40,170 nt of DNA from Streptomyces inhibens (GCF_003389455.1 NZ_QUAC01000019.1:1-40170); one strand, 5' to 3'. Positions 1-8,311 are shown, numbered from the stretch's first letter. Notes: generated by a model from the letters alone, not told the origin. A program made the numbers and translations.

Positions 1-2223
1 CAGGCCGATCCCGGCCCGGCCCCGCCGTCCGCCGGCGCCGAAGCGGGCGCTGCCGGCGCCCCGGGCGACCGGGCAGCGGCGAAGAACGCGGCGGCGAAGG
101 ACGGTGACGGCCCGCGGGCGGCCCAGGATTCCGGCCGGGCGGCTCCCCGCCGGGAAACCGGCGACGGCGGCGACTTCACCCGCTACCAGCAGGCCCGCCA
201 GCAGAACGGTCTGAACAAGATCCTGCGCAGCGCGGTCGCCACCGGCAGCGGCTCGGCCTTCTACGCCGAGCAGCTGTCCATCGGCGGCGACAACGGCATC
301 GAGATCCAGGTGCTGAGCGTCTCCTCGCTGACCGTCGCCCAGCAGCTGGACTCCCACCAGGACGTCGACCAGCAGCCGCAGATGGCCGCACGGCTCGCGG
401 CGCAGCACGTCCTGGTGCTCGCCGGGCAGCCGGGCAGCGGCCGCCAGTCCACGGCCCTGACGCTGCTCGCCGGCTGCTGTTCCGACGACAGCATCAAGAT
501 CCTGCACAGCGAGGCCCAGGGCATCCTGCAGGCGCTGTGCCAACGCGCCGACGAACTGCTCACCCCGGGCGGCTTCATGGTGGACCTGGGTGATCAGCCG
601 CTGAAGCTGTCGACGGTCGAGACGCTCGGCCATCTCGCCCGGAAACAGCGCGCCTTCCTCGTCGTCATCGGCGAACTGGGCCCGGTGGACCCCGACCGGC
701 TCCGGCCGCACGCCGTCGAACACCGGCGTCCGCCCCTCGGCGACGTCCTGGCCGTACACCTGAGCAGACTGCTCGCCGGGCACCCCGGCGCATGTGCGCA
801 CCAGGACTGCAGCGCCGAGCACACCGCGGCGTTCACCGCCCGGATGCTGGAGTCCCAGCAGGTGCAGCGCACCCTCGACGGGGCCCCGTCCGTACGCAGT
901 GTCGTGGAGTTCGCCGAGGTCCTCGCGCAGAGCATCCACTCCGAGGACACCAGCCTCAGCGACGTCATCGGGCAGTGGCGCGACCGGCTCCGCCGCCTGG
1001 CGAAACAGCTGTTGCAGGTGTCCACCCAGACCTCGCACGGCCCGGTTCTGGACCCGCACCGCCAGGCGTTCCGTATCGCCTATGCGTTCTTCCACGGCCA
1101 TCCGCTGTCCGATGTCTTCGAAGCGGGGGACGTGCTCAGCGCGACCGTGCTGCCGCGTTACGAAACCCGTGAACCGGCGCCCACCAACCACGTCTTCGAA
1201 CGGGAACTGGACCAGCTGATACCGCAGGAGATGCGCGCCTCCGTGGACACCACGTCTGTTGGCGGCGTTGACGACAACCCGCGGCGGGCCAGGCTGGTGG
1301 ACGAGGAGCTGATGCACGCCGTCATCGAGGTCGTCTGGCACGACTACGACAGCCTGCGCGATCCGTTGCGGGAGTGGCTGACGGCGCTGGTCGCCAGGCC
1401 GCTGGAGCGGATCCGGGTACGGGCCGCACAGATCGCCGGGATCCTGCTCAGCCATGACTTCGACAGCGTCTACCGGGACCTGATCCGCAACTGGGCCGGA
1501 GATTCCGCGGCTTATCGGCAGTCCGCCGCCCTGGCGCTGGAGATGGCGGCCCACGACCCGCGGCTGGTGCAGCGGGTACGGGGCCAGATCAGAAGCTGGC
1601 TGGGCAGCCCCCGGTGGCAGTTCCAGGACAGCGCGGCCCGGGCGTACGGAACCCTGGTCGGCGCCCAGGACGTACCGGACACGCTCTGGGCGCTGCGCGA
1701 GCTGGGCACGCGGCAGGAACTGGCGTTCAGCAGCTCGGTGGCCTTCTCGATGTCCTGGCTCTATCTGGCCGGCTCGCCGGGCCCGACGGCCGACGCGCTG
1801 GACCGCTGGATCACCTCCGAGAACGACCATCTGGCCAAACACGCCATCCGCACCCTGCTGATCCTCAGCCGCTACGGCGCCGGCCCGGACCGCCGCGACC
1901 GGCCCGTACTTGCCGACGCCGCCATGGCCGACCCGGACCGTGCGGACGCCCTGGTCCGCCTGTGGCGCCGGGCGCTGATGGGCCAGGACAGCTCGACGCG
2001 CGCCTGGGACCAGCTGCGGCGCTGGCTGCTCGCCGCGGACGCCGACAAGGAACTGGCCGCCTTCCTGGAGACGCTCGCACCGCGGATCTGCGCCCGGCCG
2101 CTGACCCTTCGTACCGGCTTCTACCTCGGTATGTGGGCCGGCCGCCACCCGGACTCGGGGACCGTCCGCCAGCTGCGGCAGCAACTCGCCAACGGCGGCC
2201 CCGCCCCCGACGCCGCGACCTGA
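1..2223 (+). CDS. Degenerate P-loop NTPase-like protein with HEAT-like repeats (5' partial)
   Basis: The reading frame is open from the first base, so the true start lies outside the window; 740 residues are visible. The first ~55 are Ala/Gly/Pro-rich linker. At visible residues 137-152 is a P-loop-like segment, VLAGQPGSGRQSTALT. The lysine of a classical Walker A (GxxxxGK[ST]) is replaced by Arg148 and followed by Gln, so the site is degenerate. A hydrophobic strand ending in Glu (AFLVVIGELG) follows and may be the Walker B/sensor strand. From about residue 440 the protein is made of short amphipathic helical pairs (for example IRVRAAQIAGILLSHDF) resembling HEAT/ARM repeats. No membrane segment is seen in the visible part. 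It heads a five-gene plus-strand operon with VWA and membrane proteins, which suggests a scaffolding or sensing ATPase-like role. The function is unknown; the P-loop and repeat calls are by eye and moderate in confidence. Confidence 0.75.
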   Translation, partial: QADPGPAPPSAGAEAGAAGAPGDRAAAKNAAAKDGDGPRAAQDSGRAAPRRETGDGGDFTRYQQARQQNGLNKILRSAVATGSGSAFYAEQLSIGGDNGIEIQVLSVSSLTVAQQLDSHQDVDQQPQMAARLAAQHVLVLAGQPGSGRQSTALTLLAGCCSDDSIKILHSEAQGILQALCQRADELLTPGGFMVDLGDQPLKLSTVETLGHLARKQRAFLVVIGELGPVDPDRLRPHAVEHRRPPLGDVLAVHLSRLLAGHPGACAHQDCSAEHTAAFTARMLESQQVQRTLDGAPSVRSVVEFAEVLAQSIHSEDTSLSDVIGQWRDRLRRLAKQLLQVSTQTSHGPVLDPHRQAFRIAYAFFHGHPLSDVFEAGDVLSATVLPRYETREPAPTNHVFERELDQLIPQEMRASVDTTSVGGVDDNPRRARLVDEELMHAVIEVVWHDYDSLRDPLREWLTALVARPLERIRVRAAQIAGILLSHDFDSVYRDLIRNWAGDSAAYRQSAALALEMAAHDPRLVQRVRGQIRSWLGSPRWQFQDSAARAYGTLVGAQDVPDTLWALRELGTRQELAFSSSVAFSMSWLYLAGSPGPTADALDRWITSENDHLAKHAIRTLLILSRYGAGPDRRDRPVLADAAMADPDRADALVRLWRRALMGQDSSTRAWDQLRRWLLAADADKELAAFLETLAPRICARPLTLRTGFYLGMWAGRHPDSGTVRQLRQQLANGGPAPDAAT

Positions 2224-2279
2224 CGACGCCTCGCACACGGCGTCCCACCCACGGCGCCCGACACACGACCGCGTGCACC

Positions 2280-2307
2280 CGACGCCTTACACACGACGCC
2301 TTACACA
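2280..2307. repeat. Perfect 14-bp tandem duplication
   Basis: CGACGCCTTACACA occurs twice back to back in the 112-bp gap between the first two genes. It lies just upstream of the ribosome binding site (AAAGGGAAG, 2321-2329) of the next gene. The wider gap is rich in related ACACGGCG/ACACGACC words. Confidence 0.8.
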
Positions 2308-2335
2308 CCACGGCTGTACGAAAGGGAAGACGACG

Positions 2336-3238
2336 ATGACAGAGCGCAAGGGACTGCGCACCAGGCTGCGCAACTGGTGGCGCAGGGTGACGGGAAAGAG
2401 TGGCGCGGAGACCACCACCGATCCGGAGCCCGAGGACGACACGGCCGGCACCGACACCCCGCCGGCCGGCCAAGCGGCGCAGGCCGAGGTAGGGGTGGAG
2501 CTGCCGCCCGGCGAGGACGTGCTGACAGTGGCCGCCCGCGGCGATGTCTTCACGTTCGAACTCCTCCCGCACTTCCGCTGGAGCAGCCAGGAGATGACGC
2601 TGGACAGCCTGCGCGAGCGCGCGGCGCTGCACGAGGAGGCGGCCCGCGGCAAGCTGCTGCGCCGCGCCTGGCCCATCGCCCGGACCTGCGATCCCGCCGA
2701 TCCGGTGGCCGCGGAGAAGGCCATCAACAAGGAACTGCGCGGCGGCTGGTGCTACAACGACGAGAAGGGCCTGATCCGCTGCCGCCCGTCGGTACGCCTG
2801 CGCATCGACCCGGCCCTGCGCGAACACGTACTGCCCTTCCACCTCGCCGAACTGCGGCTGACGGAGGAGCACCGGCTCGGTGAGCTCAAGGCCGGCCAGG
2901 TGCAGGCGCGCACCGAGCGCTGGCTGCGGGTGATGAGCGAACTCGAACTCCTCGGCACCCTGGGGCCGGCCGAACGGCGGCTGTTGGTGCCGTTCGCCGC
3001 GGCACTCGCCGACGAGGACTTCTTCAAGGTCATGCAGGCGCTGAAGAACACCCGCCGCAACGGGGCCGAGGCGCTCGCCCAGGTCCTGACCGACGCCACC
3101 AGGAACCACGAGCAGGTGGGCCTCTTCGAGTACGCCAACGCCTACGACAAGGCCCTGAGCGAATTCTGCCGCCAGATGGGACTCAGCCCCTTCTCCTGGG
3201 TGGACACCGTGGCCGACGTCGAGGAGCCGGCCCCGTGA
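2336..3238 (+). CDS. Hypothetical charged soluble protein, second gene of the VWA operon
   Basis: 300 residues. The ATG at 2336 was chosen because AAAGGGAAG sits 6 bases upstream; an in-frame start 63 bases earlier would translate the tandem repeat and lacks such a site. The N-terminus is basic (RLRNWWRRVTGK), followed by an acidic Pro/Glu linker to about residue 60. A mixed alpha/beta region follows (DVLTVAARGDVFTFELLPHF, then FRWSSQEMTLDSLRERA), loosely reminiscent of SPFH/band-7 type domains, and then a long, highly charged helical C-terminal half. There is no signal peptide or clear TM segment. The stop overlaps the next gene's GTG (GTGA), so it is translationally coupled to the VWA lipoprotein. 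I do not recognise the family; the SPFH resemblance is weak and only an inference. Confidence 0.7.
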   Translation: MTERKGLRTRLRNWWRRVTGKSGAETTTDPEPEDDTAGTDTPPAGQAAQAEVGVELPPGEDVLTVAARGDVFTFELLPHFRWSSQEMTLDSLRERAALHEEAARGKLLRRAWPIARTCDPADPVAAEKAINKELRGGWCYNDEKGLIRCRPSVRLRIDPALREHVLPFHLAELRLTEEHRLGELKAGQVQARTERWLRVMSELELLGTLGPAERRLLVPFAAALADEDFFKVMQALKNTRRNGAEALAQVLTDATRNHEQVGLFEYANAYDKALSEFCRQMGLSPFSWVDTVADVEEPAP

Positions 3239-4503
3239 CCCTCGCAGCGACCGGAACCGCCGGTGGACGTGGACGCCGCAGGGGAGCGCCCACGCTCGCC
3301 GGTGCCCTGGCGGCGGTGCTCACCGCCGGCCTCACCACCGCATGCGGCGACCCGCCACGTCTGGACGCCTGCGCCTGGATGAAGCAAACAGCGGATACCC
3401 CCGGACGTACGGTGGTCCTGGTCGATGTGTCCGCCTCGGTACGGGGCACTGCCGCCGGCCGCGACTACGCCCACGGCGTGGGCCGTCTGCTGGAGGCGGC
3501 GGTCGAGCGCAAGGACACCGTCTCGGTGGGCAGCTTCAGCGGCGACTCGGCGCAGATCACCTGGGCAGCCAAGGACCGTTCGGCCGACTGGATCAAGGAC
3601 AACAAGAACTCGATCAATCAAAAGAAACGAAAGCAACAAGCGATCGGCTGCCTCACCGGATTTGTCGGCAAGGCCGAAAGCGCGGTGCCCAAGAGCAGCG
3701 GCAGCAATGTCCTTGCGGCTCTCACGGCAGGTGTCTCCTCGCTGGACGGCGCCTCCGGCCGTCGCAGCCTCGTCGTACTGACCGACGGACTCTCCACGAC
3801 AGGTTGCGCCGATCTGCGCTCGGCCGCCTTCAGGGACAAGAGCGAGATCAACGCCATCGCCCGGGTCTGCGCGGCCCGCGACGAGCGGCCCGCCCTGAGC
3901 GGCGTGCACCTCACCCTCGCCGGTCTGGGCCAGCCCGCCGCCGACCAGCCCGCTCCCACACCGTCCCAGCGGACCTGGCTGAGCAGACTGTGGCGCAAGC
4001 TGTGCGACGCCGGAAAAGCGGCTGCTTCCGATACCTCCTGCAGCATCGCACCGACCGCCATCGGCACGACGCGGCATGGGGCGCCGCGGCACAAGCCGCC
4101 CCAGGACCCGGTGGTCCACTATGCGAACGACCGCCCCGAGACGTACGAACTCCCCGGCGCGGCGCTCTTCGACACCAATTCGTCCACCGTCCGCGCAACG
4201 GCACTCCCGCTGCTCAACGACGTGGCGGTCAACGCCCGCACCACCCCCGGCAGCAGGGTCAGCGTCTTCGGCTACGTCGACCCGCGCGGCCGGTCGGACA
4301 ACAACCAGCAGCTGTCGCAGGCCCGGGCGGACGCGGTGAAGAAGGTCCTGATCGGACTCGGGGTGACCCGGGTGAACGCATACGGCAGAGGCCTGCCGGA
4401 GGGGTGCTCGACGAAGCCGAGCCACACCGCGAAAGGCCGGATGAGCGCCGAGGACAGGCTCCAGTGCGACCGGCGCGTCGACATCGAAATCGTCAGAAAG
4501 TGA
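3235..4503 (+). CDS. VWA-OmpA fusion lipoprotein
   Basis: 422 residues, GTG start overlapping the upstream stop. The N-terminus has a basic stretch, a hydrophobic core (LAGALAAVLTAGL) and a lipobox-like LTTAC, so it is probably a membrane-anchored exported lipoprotein. Residues ~58-230 form a von Willebrand A domain: the MIDAS motif D64-V-S-A-S68 is intact, and VVLTDGLST supplies the later acidic position. Residues ~305-422 form an OmpA-C-like peptidoglycan-binding domain (ALFDTNSSTVR, then GYVDPRGRSDNNQQLSQARA, then RRVDIEI at the end). A metal-dependent adhesion domain joined to a wall-binding domain suggests an extracytoplasmic tether or sensor. Partners are probably the two membrane proteins encoded next. 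The domains are clear; the biological role is not. Confidence 0.85.
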   Translation: MTLAATGTAGGRGRRRGAPTLAGALAAVLTAGLTTACGDPPRLDACAWMKQTADTPGRTVVLVDVSASVRGTAAGRDYAHGVGRLLEAAVERKDTVSVGSFSGDSAQITWAAKDRSADWIKDNKNSINQKKRKQQAIGCLTGFVGKAESAVPKSSGSNVLAALTAGVSSLDGASGRRSLVVLTDGLSTTGCADLRSAAFRDKSEINAIARVCAARDERPALSGVHLTLAGLGQPAADQPAPTPSQRTWLSRLWRKLCDAGKAAASDTSCSIAPTAIGTTRHGAPRHKPPQDPVVHYANDRPETYELPGAALFDTNSSTVRATALPLLNDVAVNARTTPGSRVSVFGYVDPRGRSDNNQQLSQARADAVKKVLIGLGVTRVNAYGRGLPEGCSTKPSHTAKGRMSAEDRLQCDRRVDIEIVRK

Positions 4504-4518
4504 GGGCCGCGGGCAGCG

Positions 4519-6072
4519 ATGAACACCACCAACGGAACGAACCGGGCCGGGCCTGCCGCCCGCTATCAGTCGGCGGTCGACTGTCCCGGTAGCGACCCCT
4601 CCGTCGTCGAACTGGGCCTCAAGCAACGACTGCCCTCCCGGCCGGCGGATCAGACCGACAACCGGGAACAGGCCGCCCTCATGCGTGCCTTCACCGACGC
4701 CAACACCGCGCTGACCGCCGCCCAGGCGGGGCTCGGCACCGCCGCTACCGAGGTCGCCGACACCTTCCAGGAGGCGCAGACATCCATCGAAGCGGCCGAG
4801 CGGTTCACCATCGCCGGCTCGTCCCAGTGGGCGAGGGAGCGCAACGACGAACTGCGCACCCGCCATGCCGACGACGGACCGGAGAGCCTCCGGCGACCTC
4901 CGAGGCTCTGGCAGTGGCTGCTGTGGCCCACCATGATCGCCGGCGTGGCCTTCGACACGATGTTCATCGGCACCCTCATGCAGCGGTTCTTCGGACTGGC
5001 GGAGGGAGAAGTCGCCTACTACCTGGCCTACTTGCCCGGATTCGGGATCGCCGTCTGTCTGCTCGCCGCGGGCAGCCTGCTGGCCGAATCCGTCTTCCGG
5101 CGACGCACCAGGACCGCCCGCACACTGGAGCGGACACGCCGCAGGGCGAGCGTGGCGCTGCGTGAGGCGATATGGCCCAAGAGCCCGCGTACGGAGCGGC
5201 GGACGGCCGGCGAACTGCCCTGGCCGAACGCGGCCGGGCCGGTGCTCTTCGCGCTGGCCATCCTCACGGCGGTGTGCATCTGGGCCCGCATGCGCGCGGC
5301 CGACGCGGTACGCGAGCATGTGGAACTGGCCCCGGACCAGAACGCCGTCGTCATCCTCACCCTGGTGCTCAGCACCGCCGCCATCGTCGTCAAGGTGCTC
5401 GCCCACAACCCCTGCGCCGACAGCGCCAAGGAGACCGAGCAATCCGTCGTCGCCGAGGAGAAGCGCGGCAGGGAGCTGCTGGGCAAGGCACGGCGCAGCC
5501 TGGTCGAGCACACCAAGAGCTGGTGGCGGCTGCGGTCCACCGTCGAGGAGGCCGCTACCGACGCGCACCGTACGCTCGACGACGCCTGCATCCGCATCAT
5601 CGAGGACCGCGCCCGCACCGGCGTGGCCGGCAGCTACGAATTCCCGCTGACCACGCCCGCCTGGCCCTACCCCAAGGCCGTGCGCAACGGCGCCGCCGCC
5701 ACCCCGGCCACCGGGGACCGGCCACCCGCCCGCCCCACACCGCCCCGGGCCCGTCTCGAACTCCTCGACCAGGCCTACACGGTGCTCGAACGCTACGCCC
5801 CCGAGAAGCTCGAAGACCGCCTCAACGGCATCGCGGAAGCGCTGAACGCCCAGTTCCGGGCCCCGCACCGGCAGCCCGACCGGCCGGAATCCGGGGCTGT
5901 GCCGGCCGACGAGCCGCGGGCTCCCGACGAGACCGAGGCACCGGGCGAGCCCCAGGCGTCCGACGAGCCCGAGACGTCCGAAGAGCCCCCGGCGCCCGAC
6001 GCGCCCCCGGCGCAGGAGCCCGGCAGCGCCGACGCGGACGGCCGGCCCGAAGACGGCGGGACGGCATCATGA
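4519..6072 (+). CDS. Four-TM membrane protein with coiled-coil N-terminus and acidic Pro-rich tail
   Basis: 517 residues. Residues ~50-100 are Ala/Glu/Thr-rich and likely helical or coiled coil (LTAAQAGLGTAATEVADTF). Hydrophobic segments lie at about 132-155, 165-190, 239-259 and 275-295, arranged as two pairs separated by a basic loop (RRRTRTARTLERTRRR). A charged helical region follows, then a C-terminal tail from ~400 dominated by repeated Pro-Asp-Glu-x-Pro words, likely disordered. It begins 15 bases after the VWA gene stop and ends in an ATGA overlap with the small membrane protein gene. I do not recognise the family. Two TM pairs flanked by cytoplasmic charged helices could form a channel or a membrane platform, but nothing in the sequence proves that. 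Confidence 0.8.
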   Translation: MNTTNGTNRAGPAARYQSAVDCPGSDPSVVELGLKQRLPSRPADQTDNREQAALMRAFTDANTALTAAQAGLGTAATEVADTFQEAQTSIEAAERFTIAGSSQWARERNDELRTRHADDGPESLRRPPRLWQWLLWPTMIAGVAFDTMFIGTLMQRFFGLAEGEVAYYLAYLPGFGIAVCLLAAGSLLAESVFRRRTRTARTLERTRRRASVALREAIWPKSPRTERRTAGELPWPNAAGPVLFALAILTAVCIWARMRAADAVREHVELAPDQNAVVILTLVLSTAAIVVKVLAHNPCADSAKETEQSVVAEEKRGRELLGKARRSLVEHTKSWWRLRSTVEEAATDAHRTLDDACIRIIEDRARTGVAGSYEFPLTTPAWPYPKAVRNGAAATPATGDRPPARPTPPRARLELLDQAYTVLERYAPEKLEDRLNGIAEALNAQFRAPHRQPDRPESGAVPADEPRAPDETEAPGEPQASDEPETSEEPPAPDAPPAQEPGSADADGRPEDGGTAS

Positions 6073-6488
6073 CCACGCACCCGCGCTTTCGTGCGGAGGA
6101 GGTGAAACACCTGGAATTCCTCCAGGCCGTGATCGCCCGCCACGCCAACACCTCTTTCCTCGTCAAGAGTTGGGCCATGACCGTCAGCGGCGCCTTCATC
6201 GCGGTCGCCACCCGGGGGCCGAGCTGGAAGACGGCCGCCGTCGCCCTGGGCCTGGCCGCAGGATTCTGGCTGCTCGACAGCTATTACCTGCGCCAGGAAC
6301 GGAGGTTCCGCACCCTCTACGAGAAGGTCGCCGACCGCCGCACCCCGCAGGTCCCGCCGTTCACCATGGATGCCGAGCAGCACGGCGACCATGTGTCCTG
6401 GCGTGGCGTCGCGCTGTCCAGGACGATGGTGCTCTCCTACGGAGTCCTGGTCGCCATCGACACCATGACGGTCCTCTTCCTCGCCTGA
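6069..6488 (+). CDS. Small 2-3-TM protein, possibly RipA-like octameric membrane protein family
   Basis: 139 residues. The ATG at 6069 overlaps the preceding stop (ATGA), giving tight translational coupling. A soluble N-terminal helix carries HLEFLQAVIARHANTSFLVK, followed by hydrophobic segments at ~35-52 and ~56-76 that end in FWLLDSYYLRQERRFRTLYEKV, and a third near the C-terminus (TMVLSYGVLVAIDTMTVLF). The pattern of a helix with xxFIQxxIxRxAxNSFxxK, paired TM helices and then DxYYLxxERxFRxLYxxV resembles small membrane proteins annotated as RipA-like, some of which occur in conflict-type loci. That match is from memory and needs a profile search. It is the last gene of the operon; a strong hairpin follows. 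Confidence 0.8.
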   Translation: MTTHPRFRAEEVKHLEFLQAVIARHANTSFLVKSWAMTVSGAFIAVATRGPSWKTAAVALGLAAGFWLLDSYYLRQERRFRTLYEKVADRRTPQVPPFTMDAEQHGDHVSWRGVALSRTMVLSYGVLVAIDTMTVLFLA

Positions 6489-6509
6489 CGGCCGTCAGCG
6501 GTTCCTGCC

Positions 6510-6533
6510 CCGGGCCGTTCCCCTACGGCCCGG
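6510..6533. terminator. Bidirectional hairpin terminator between convergent genes
   Basis: Perfect 9-bp arms CCGGGCCGT/ACGGCCCGG with a 6-base loop, lying in the 48-bp gap between the convergent membrane-protein operon and the HIT gene. A second 14-bp perfect palindrome (CTGACGGCCGTCAG, 6485-6498) overlaps the operon's stop codon. There is no T-tract, as is usual in this GC range. Confidence 0.7.
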
Positions 6534-6536
6534 CGC

Positions 6537-6977
6537 TCATCCTTGAGTGGACCCGGCAGCGGTCCACGGCAGGAGCAGGCCGTCGCCGTCGGCGCGCGGG
6601 ACGAGATGGATATGCAGATGGCGGATCGTCTGGGTGGCCGAGGGACCCCGTGAGGTGATCACGTTGCAGTCCCCGACCTCCGCCGCGAGTTCGGCGGCGC
6701 GCAGCATGGTGGTCGCCGACACCACCGGGTCCTCGGCGACATCGGCGACATGGACCCTCGGGATGACCAGCACGTGTCCGGCGGTGACACCCCCGTGACG
6801 AGGCCGGATGGCGATGGTTTCGGGCCACTCGCGCAGGACCGTTGCCGGCGCCTGGCCATGCACGATGCGGCAGAAGGGGCAGCCGCGACGGCGCGTGTGA
6901 CGGGGCGGCCGCGGACTCCGCGGGCAGGCGCCCGGCGCGTCGCCGGTCACTTCGAGGAACTCCCCGGAACTGACCAT
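6537..6977 (-). CDS. HIT family hydrolase
   Basis: 146 residues. The start at 6977 is set by GGCGGAGG four bases upstream; longer in-frame starts upstream have no such site. The histidine triad HLHIHL is at H120, H122 and H124, the diagnostic catalytic motif of HIT proteins, which hydrolyse or transfer nucleotide-phosphoramidate or dinucleoside-polyphosphate bonds. CPFC (C33-C36) near the N-terminus resembles the zinc-binding pair of HINT-type members. GGVTAGHVLVIPRVHV is the usual second strand region. It is predicted cytoplasmic. It converges on the membrane operon and is transcribed alone. The substrate cannot be told from sequence. Confidence 0.9.
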   Translation of the reverse strand: MVSSGEFLEVTGDAPGACPRSPRPPRHTRRRGCPFCRIVHGQAPATVLREWPETIAIRPRHGGVTAGHVLVIPRVHVADVAEDPVVSATTMLRAAELAAEVGDCNVITSRGPSATQTIRHLHIHLVPRADGDGLLLPWTAAGSTQG

Positions 6978-7060
6978 GAATCCTCCGCCTCGGACTGGTC
7001 GCACTGGTGTCACCGGCCGGCGCATCTGCTGGATTCCATAATCAACCATTGGATCCAGGT

Positions 7061-7073
7061 ATGAGTAACTCAT
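7061..7073. promoter_or_regulatory. 13-bp palindrome upstream of the HIT gene
   Basis: ATGAGTAACTCAT, perfect about a central base, lies 84-96 bases upstream of the HIT start, with a second palindrome TGGATCCA at 7050-7057 beside it. The segment is unusually AT-rich for this window, so it probably marks the promoter/operator of the HIT gene. The binding protein is unknown. Confidence 0.4.
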
Positions 7074-7124
7074 CTGCATTTCCGGCCAATTGCACGCTGG
7101 ATGACGACCCCGAGCGGGCCGTCA

Positions 7125-7691
7125 TCACCAGAGCTTGTCGATCTCGCCCGGGTAGAGCTCGATGCGGCTGTGGGAGAAGGACGAGTGATGGAGCCGGGCC
7201 GAGGGCGAGAAGAAGTCCGCCATGGTGACCTTGTCGAAACCGGGCCGATCACTGGGGAACGGGGCCGTCGGCGTCCCGCCGATGAGCACCGTGCCGGGCA
7301 GATGGTGCCAGCCCGCGCCTTCGTAGAACGGCTGGAGCGGACGGTCGCAGGTGAACAGGCCGATATCCAGGTCCATGGCTGCCATCGCCTCGTGGGCAGC
7401 CGTCACCAGACGGTGGCCGTGCCCCTGGCCGCGAGCGGCGGCCCGGGTCACCACCGTGCTCAGCCCGGCGGCCTGATACTGCCGTCCGGCGTGCACGATC
7501 GGCTTGGTGAGGATGTCCAGGGCAGCGAGCACCGTGGCGCCGTCGACGAGCAGCATCGACACCGGCCGCAACGCCGGGTCGTGGGCGAAGGTATCGGGCG
7601 CCGCAGCGGAATCGGGGGGCCATGCCTCGTCCCGTAGCTCCGCTACCTGCGTCTGCAGAGCGGGCGGGATCCCGGCTTCCGGAAACGTCAT
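7125..7691 (-). CDS. GNAT family N-acetyltransferase
   Basis: 188 residues from the ATG at 7691; a GTG three codons upstream (7700) is an equally possible start and neither has a strong ribosome binding site. The acetyl-CoA binding motif is TRAAARGQGHGHRLV (R-G-x-G-x-G), followed by the usual helix and the LFTCDRPLQPFYEGAGWHH segment (bulky residues, then FYxxxGW). The C-terminus (IELYPGEIDKLW) and overall layout recall aminoglycoside 2'-N-acetyltransferase-like GNATs. That is a fold-level similarity and does not show antibiotic modification. It is monocistronic on the minus strand, 147 bp upstream of the HIT start. The acceptor substrate is unknown. Confidence 0.85.
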   Translation of the reverse strand: MTFPEAGIPPALQTQVAELRDEAWPPDSAAAPDTFAHDPALRPVSMLLVDGATVLAALDILTKPIVHAGRQYQAAGLSTVVTRAAARGQGHGHRLVTAAHEAMAAMDLDIGLFTCDRPLQPFYEGAGWHHLPGTVLIGGTPTAPFPSDRPGFDKVTMADFFSPSARLHHSSFSHSRIELYPGEIDKLW

Positions 7692-7822
7692 GATCGGCAC
7701 GCGCCCATTGTGACTGCCCGTGCAACCAGGGCCAAGGGAATTCCGTGCGGCTGCGCCCGGCAGTCGTCCGTGGGCCCGGGGGTGCAACCCTCTGCGGGAT
7801 GGCTCTCAGGCGGATCGGCCGC

Positions 7823-7850
7823 CCCCGCGTGGCCGCGGACTCACGCGGGG
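7823..7850. terminator. Hairpin terminator for the small secreted protein gene
   Basis: Perfect 8-bp arms CCCCGCGT/ACGCGGGG with a 12-base loop, ~65 bases beyond the stop of the minus-strand secreted protein gene. It also separates that gene from the GNAT gene downstream. Confidence 0.55.
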
Positions 7851-7915
7851 ACGGACCGCCCTACTCAGGATGGTTGTCTGCGACTACGGATGATGCTCTG
7901 TGCGTCGCGAGGGGT

Positions 7916-8221
7916 TTACAGGGGCCGGGCCCACAGGTCCCACTGGAGACCCGAGCCGTCGCAGAACGGGTCGGCCCACTTGCCGCTGCTCACCAGGTCG
8001 GTACCGGCGGCCTGGCATCCGCTGAGGGTCCAGAACTTCTTGCCGGTCCACACGGTTCCGGGAGGACCGTCCATCGGCTTGGCCTGGTGCTGTGCGGAGG
8101 AGGTGGCCGGTGCGGCGGCCTTGGCTCCGGTGGAGGCGGTGGCGTGAGCGGCGGCCCCCAGGCTGACGACCGTGAGCGCGGCCGCAGCGAGAGCGGTGGT
8201 GAGAATTCGCCTGTTACGCAC
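7916..8221 (-). CDS. Small secreted two-cysteine protein
   Basis: 101 residues. The GTG start at 8221 was chosen because AAAGGA lies about 7 bases upstream; further in-frame upstream codons encode no signal-like sequence. Residues 1-30 are a Sec signal peptide: RNRR, then a hydrophobic core (TALAAAALTVVSLGA), then AHATA as a likely signal peptidase I site. The mature part has an Ala/Thr/Ser-rich linker and a compact C-terminus with Trp residues and two cysteines (LSGCQAAG and PFCDGSG) that could form one disulfide. I do not recognise the family. A perfect CRP-type palindrome lies in its promoter region, suggesting developmental or nutritional control. Confidence 0.75.
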   Translation of the reverse strand: MRNRRILTTALAAAALTVVSLGAAAHATASTGAKAAAPATSSAQHQAKPMDGPPGTVWTGKKFWTLSGCQAAGTDLVSSGKWADPFCDGSGLQWDLWARPL

Positions 8222-8311
8222 GTGATTTCCTTTCCCCGTAGCGTCAGGGCCCCTTGCGAGCCCCGTCACCGTGCACACGGATGCGGGACCTCGGCGTATG
8301 ACACCGCCGTG

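Noticed and set aside
3142..5868. 908-codon open frame on the minus strand
   Set aside because: It lies opposite three real plus-strand genes with recognisable domains and translates to Gly/Arg/Val-rich low-complexity sequence, a typical antisense shadow in high-GC DNA.
7125..7691. Aminoglycoside resistance enzyme
   Set aside because: The GNAT motif and C-terminus resemble AAC(2')-type folds, but nothing shows aminoglycoside specificity and no antibiotic cluster adjoins it.
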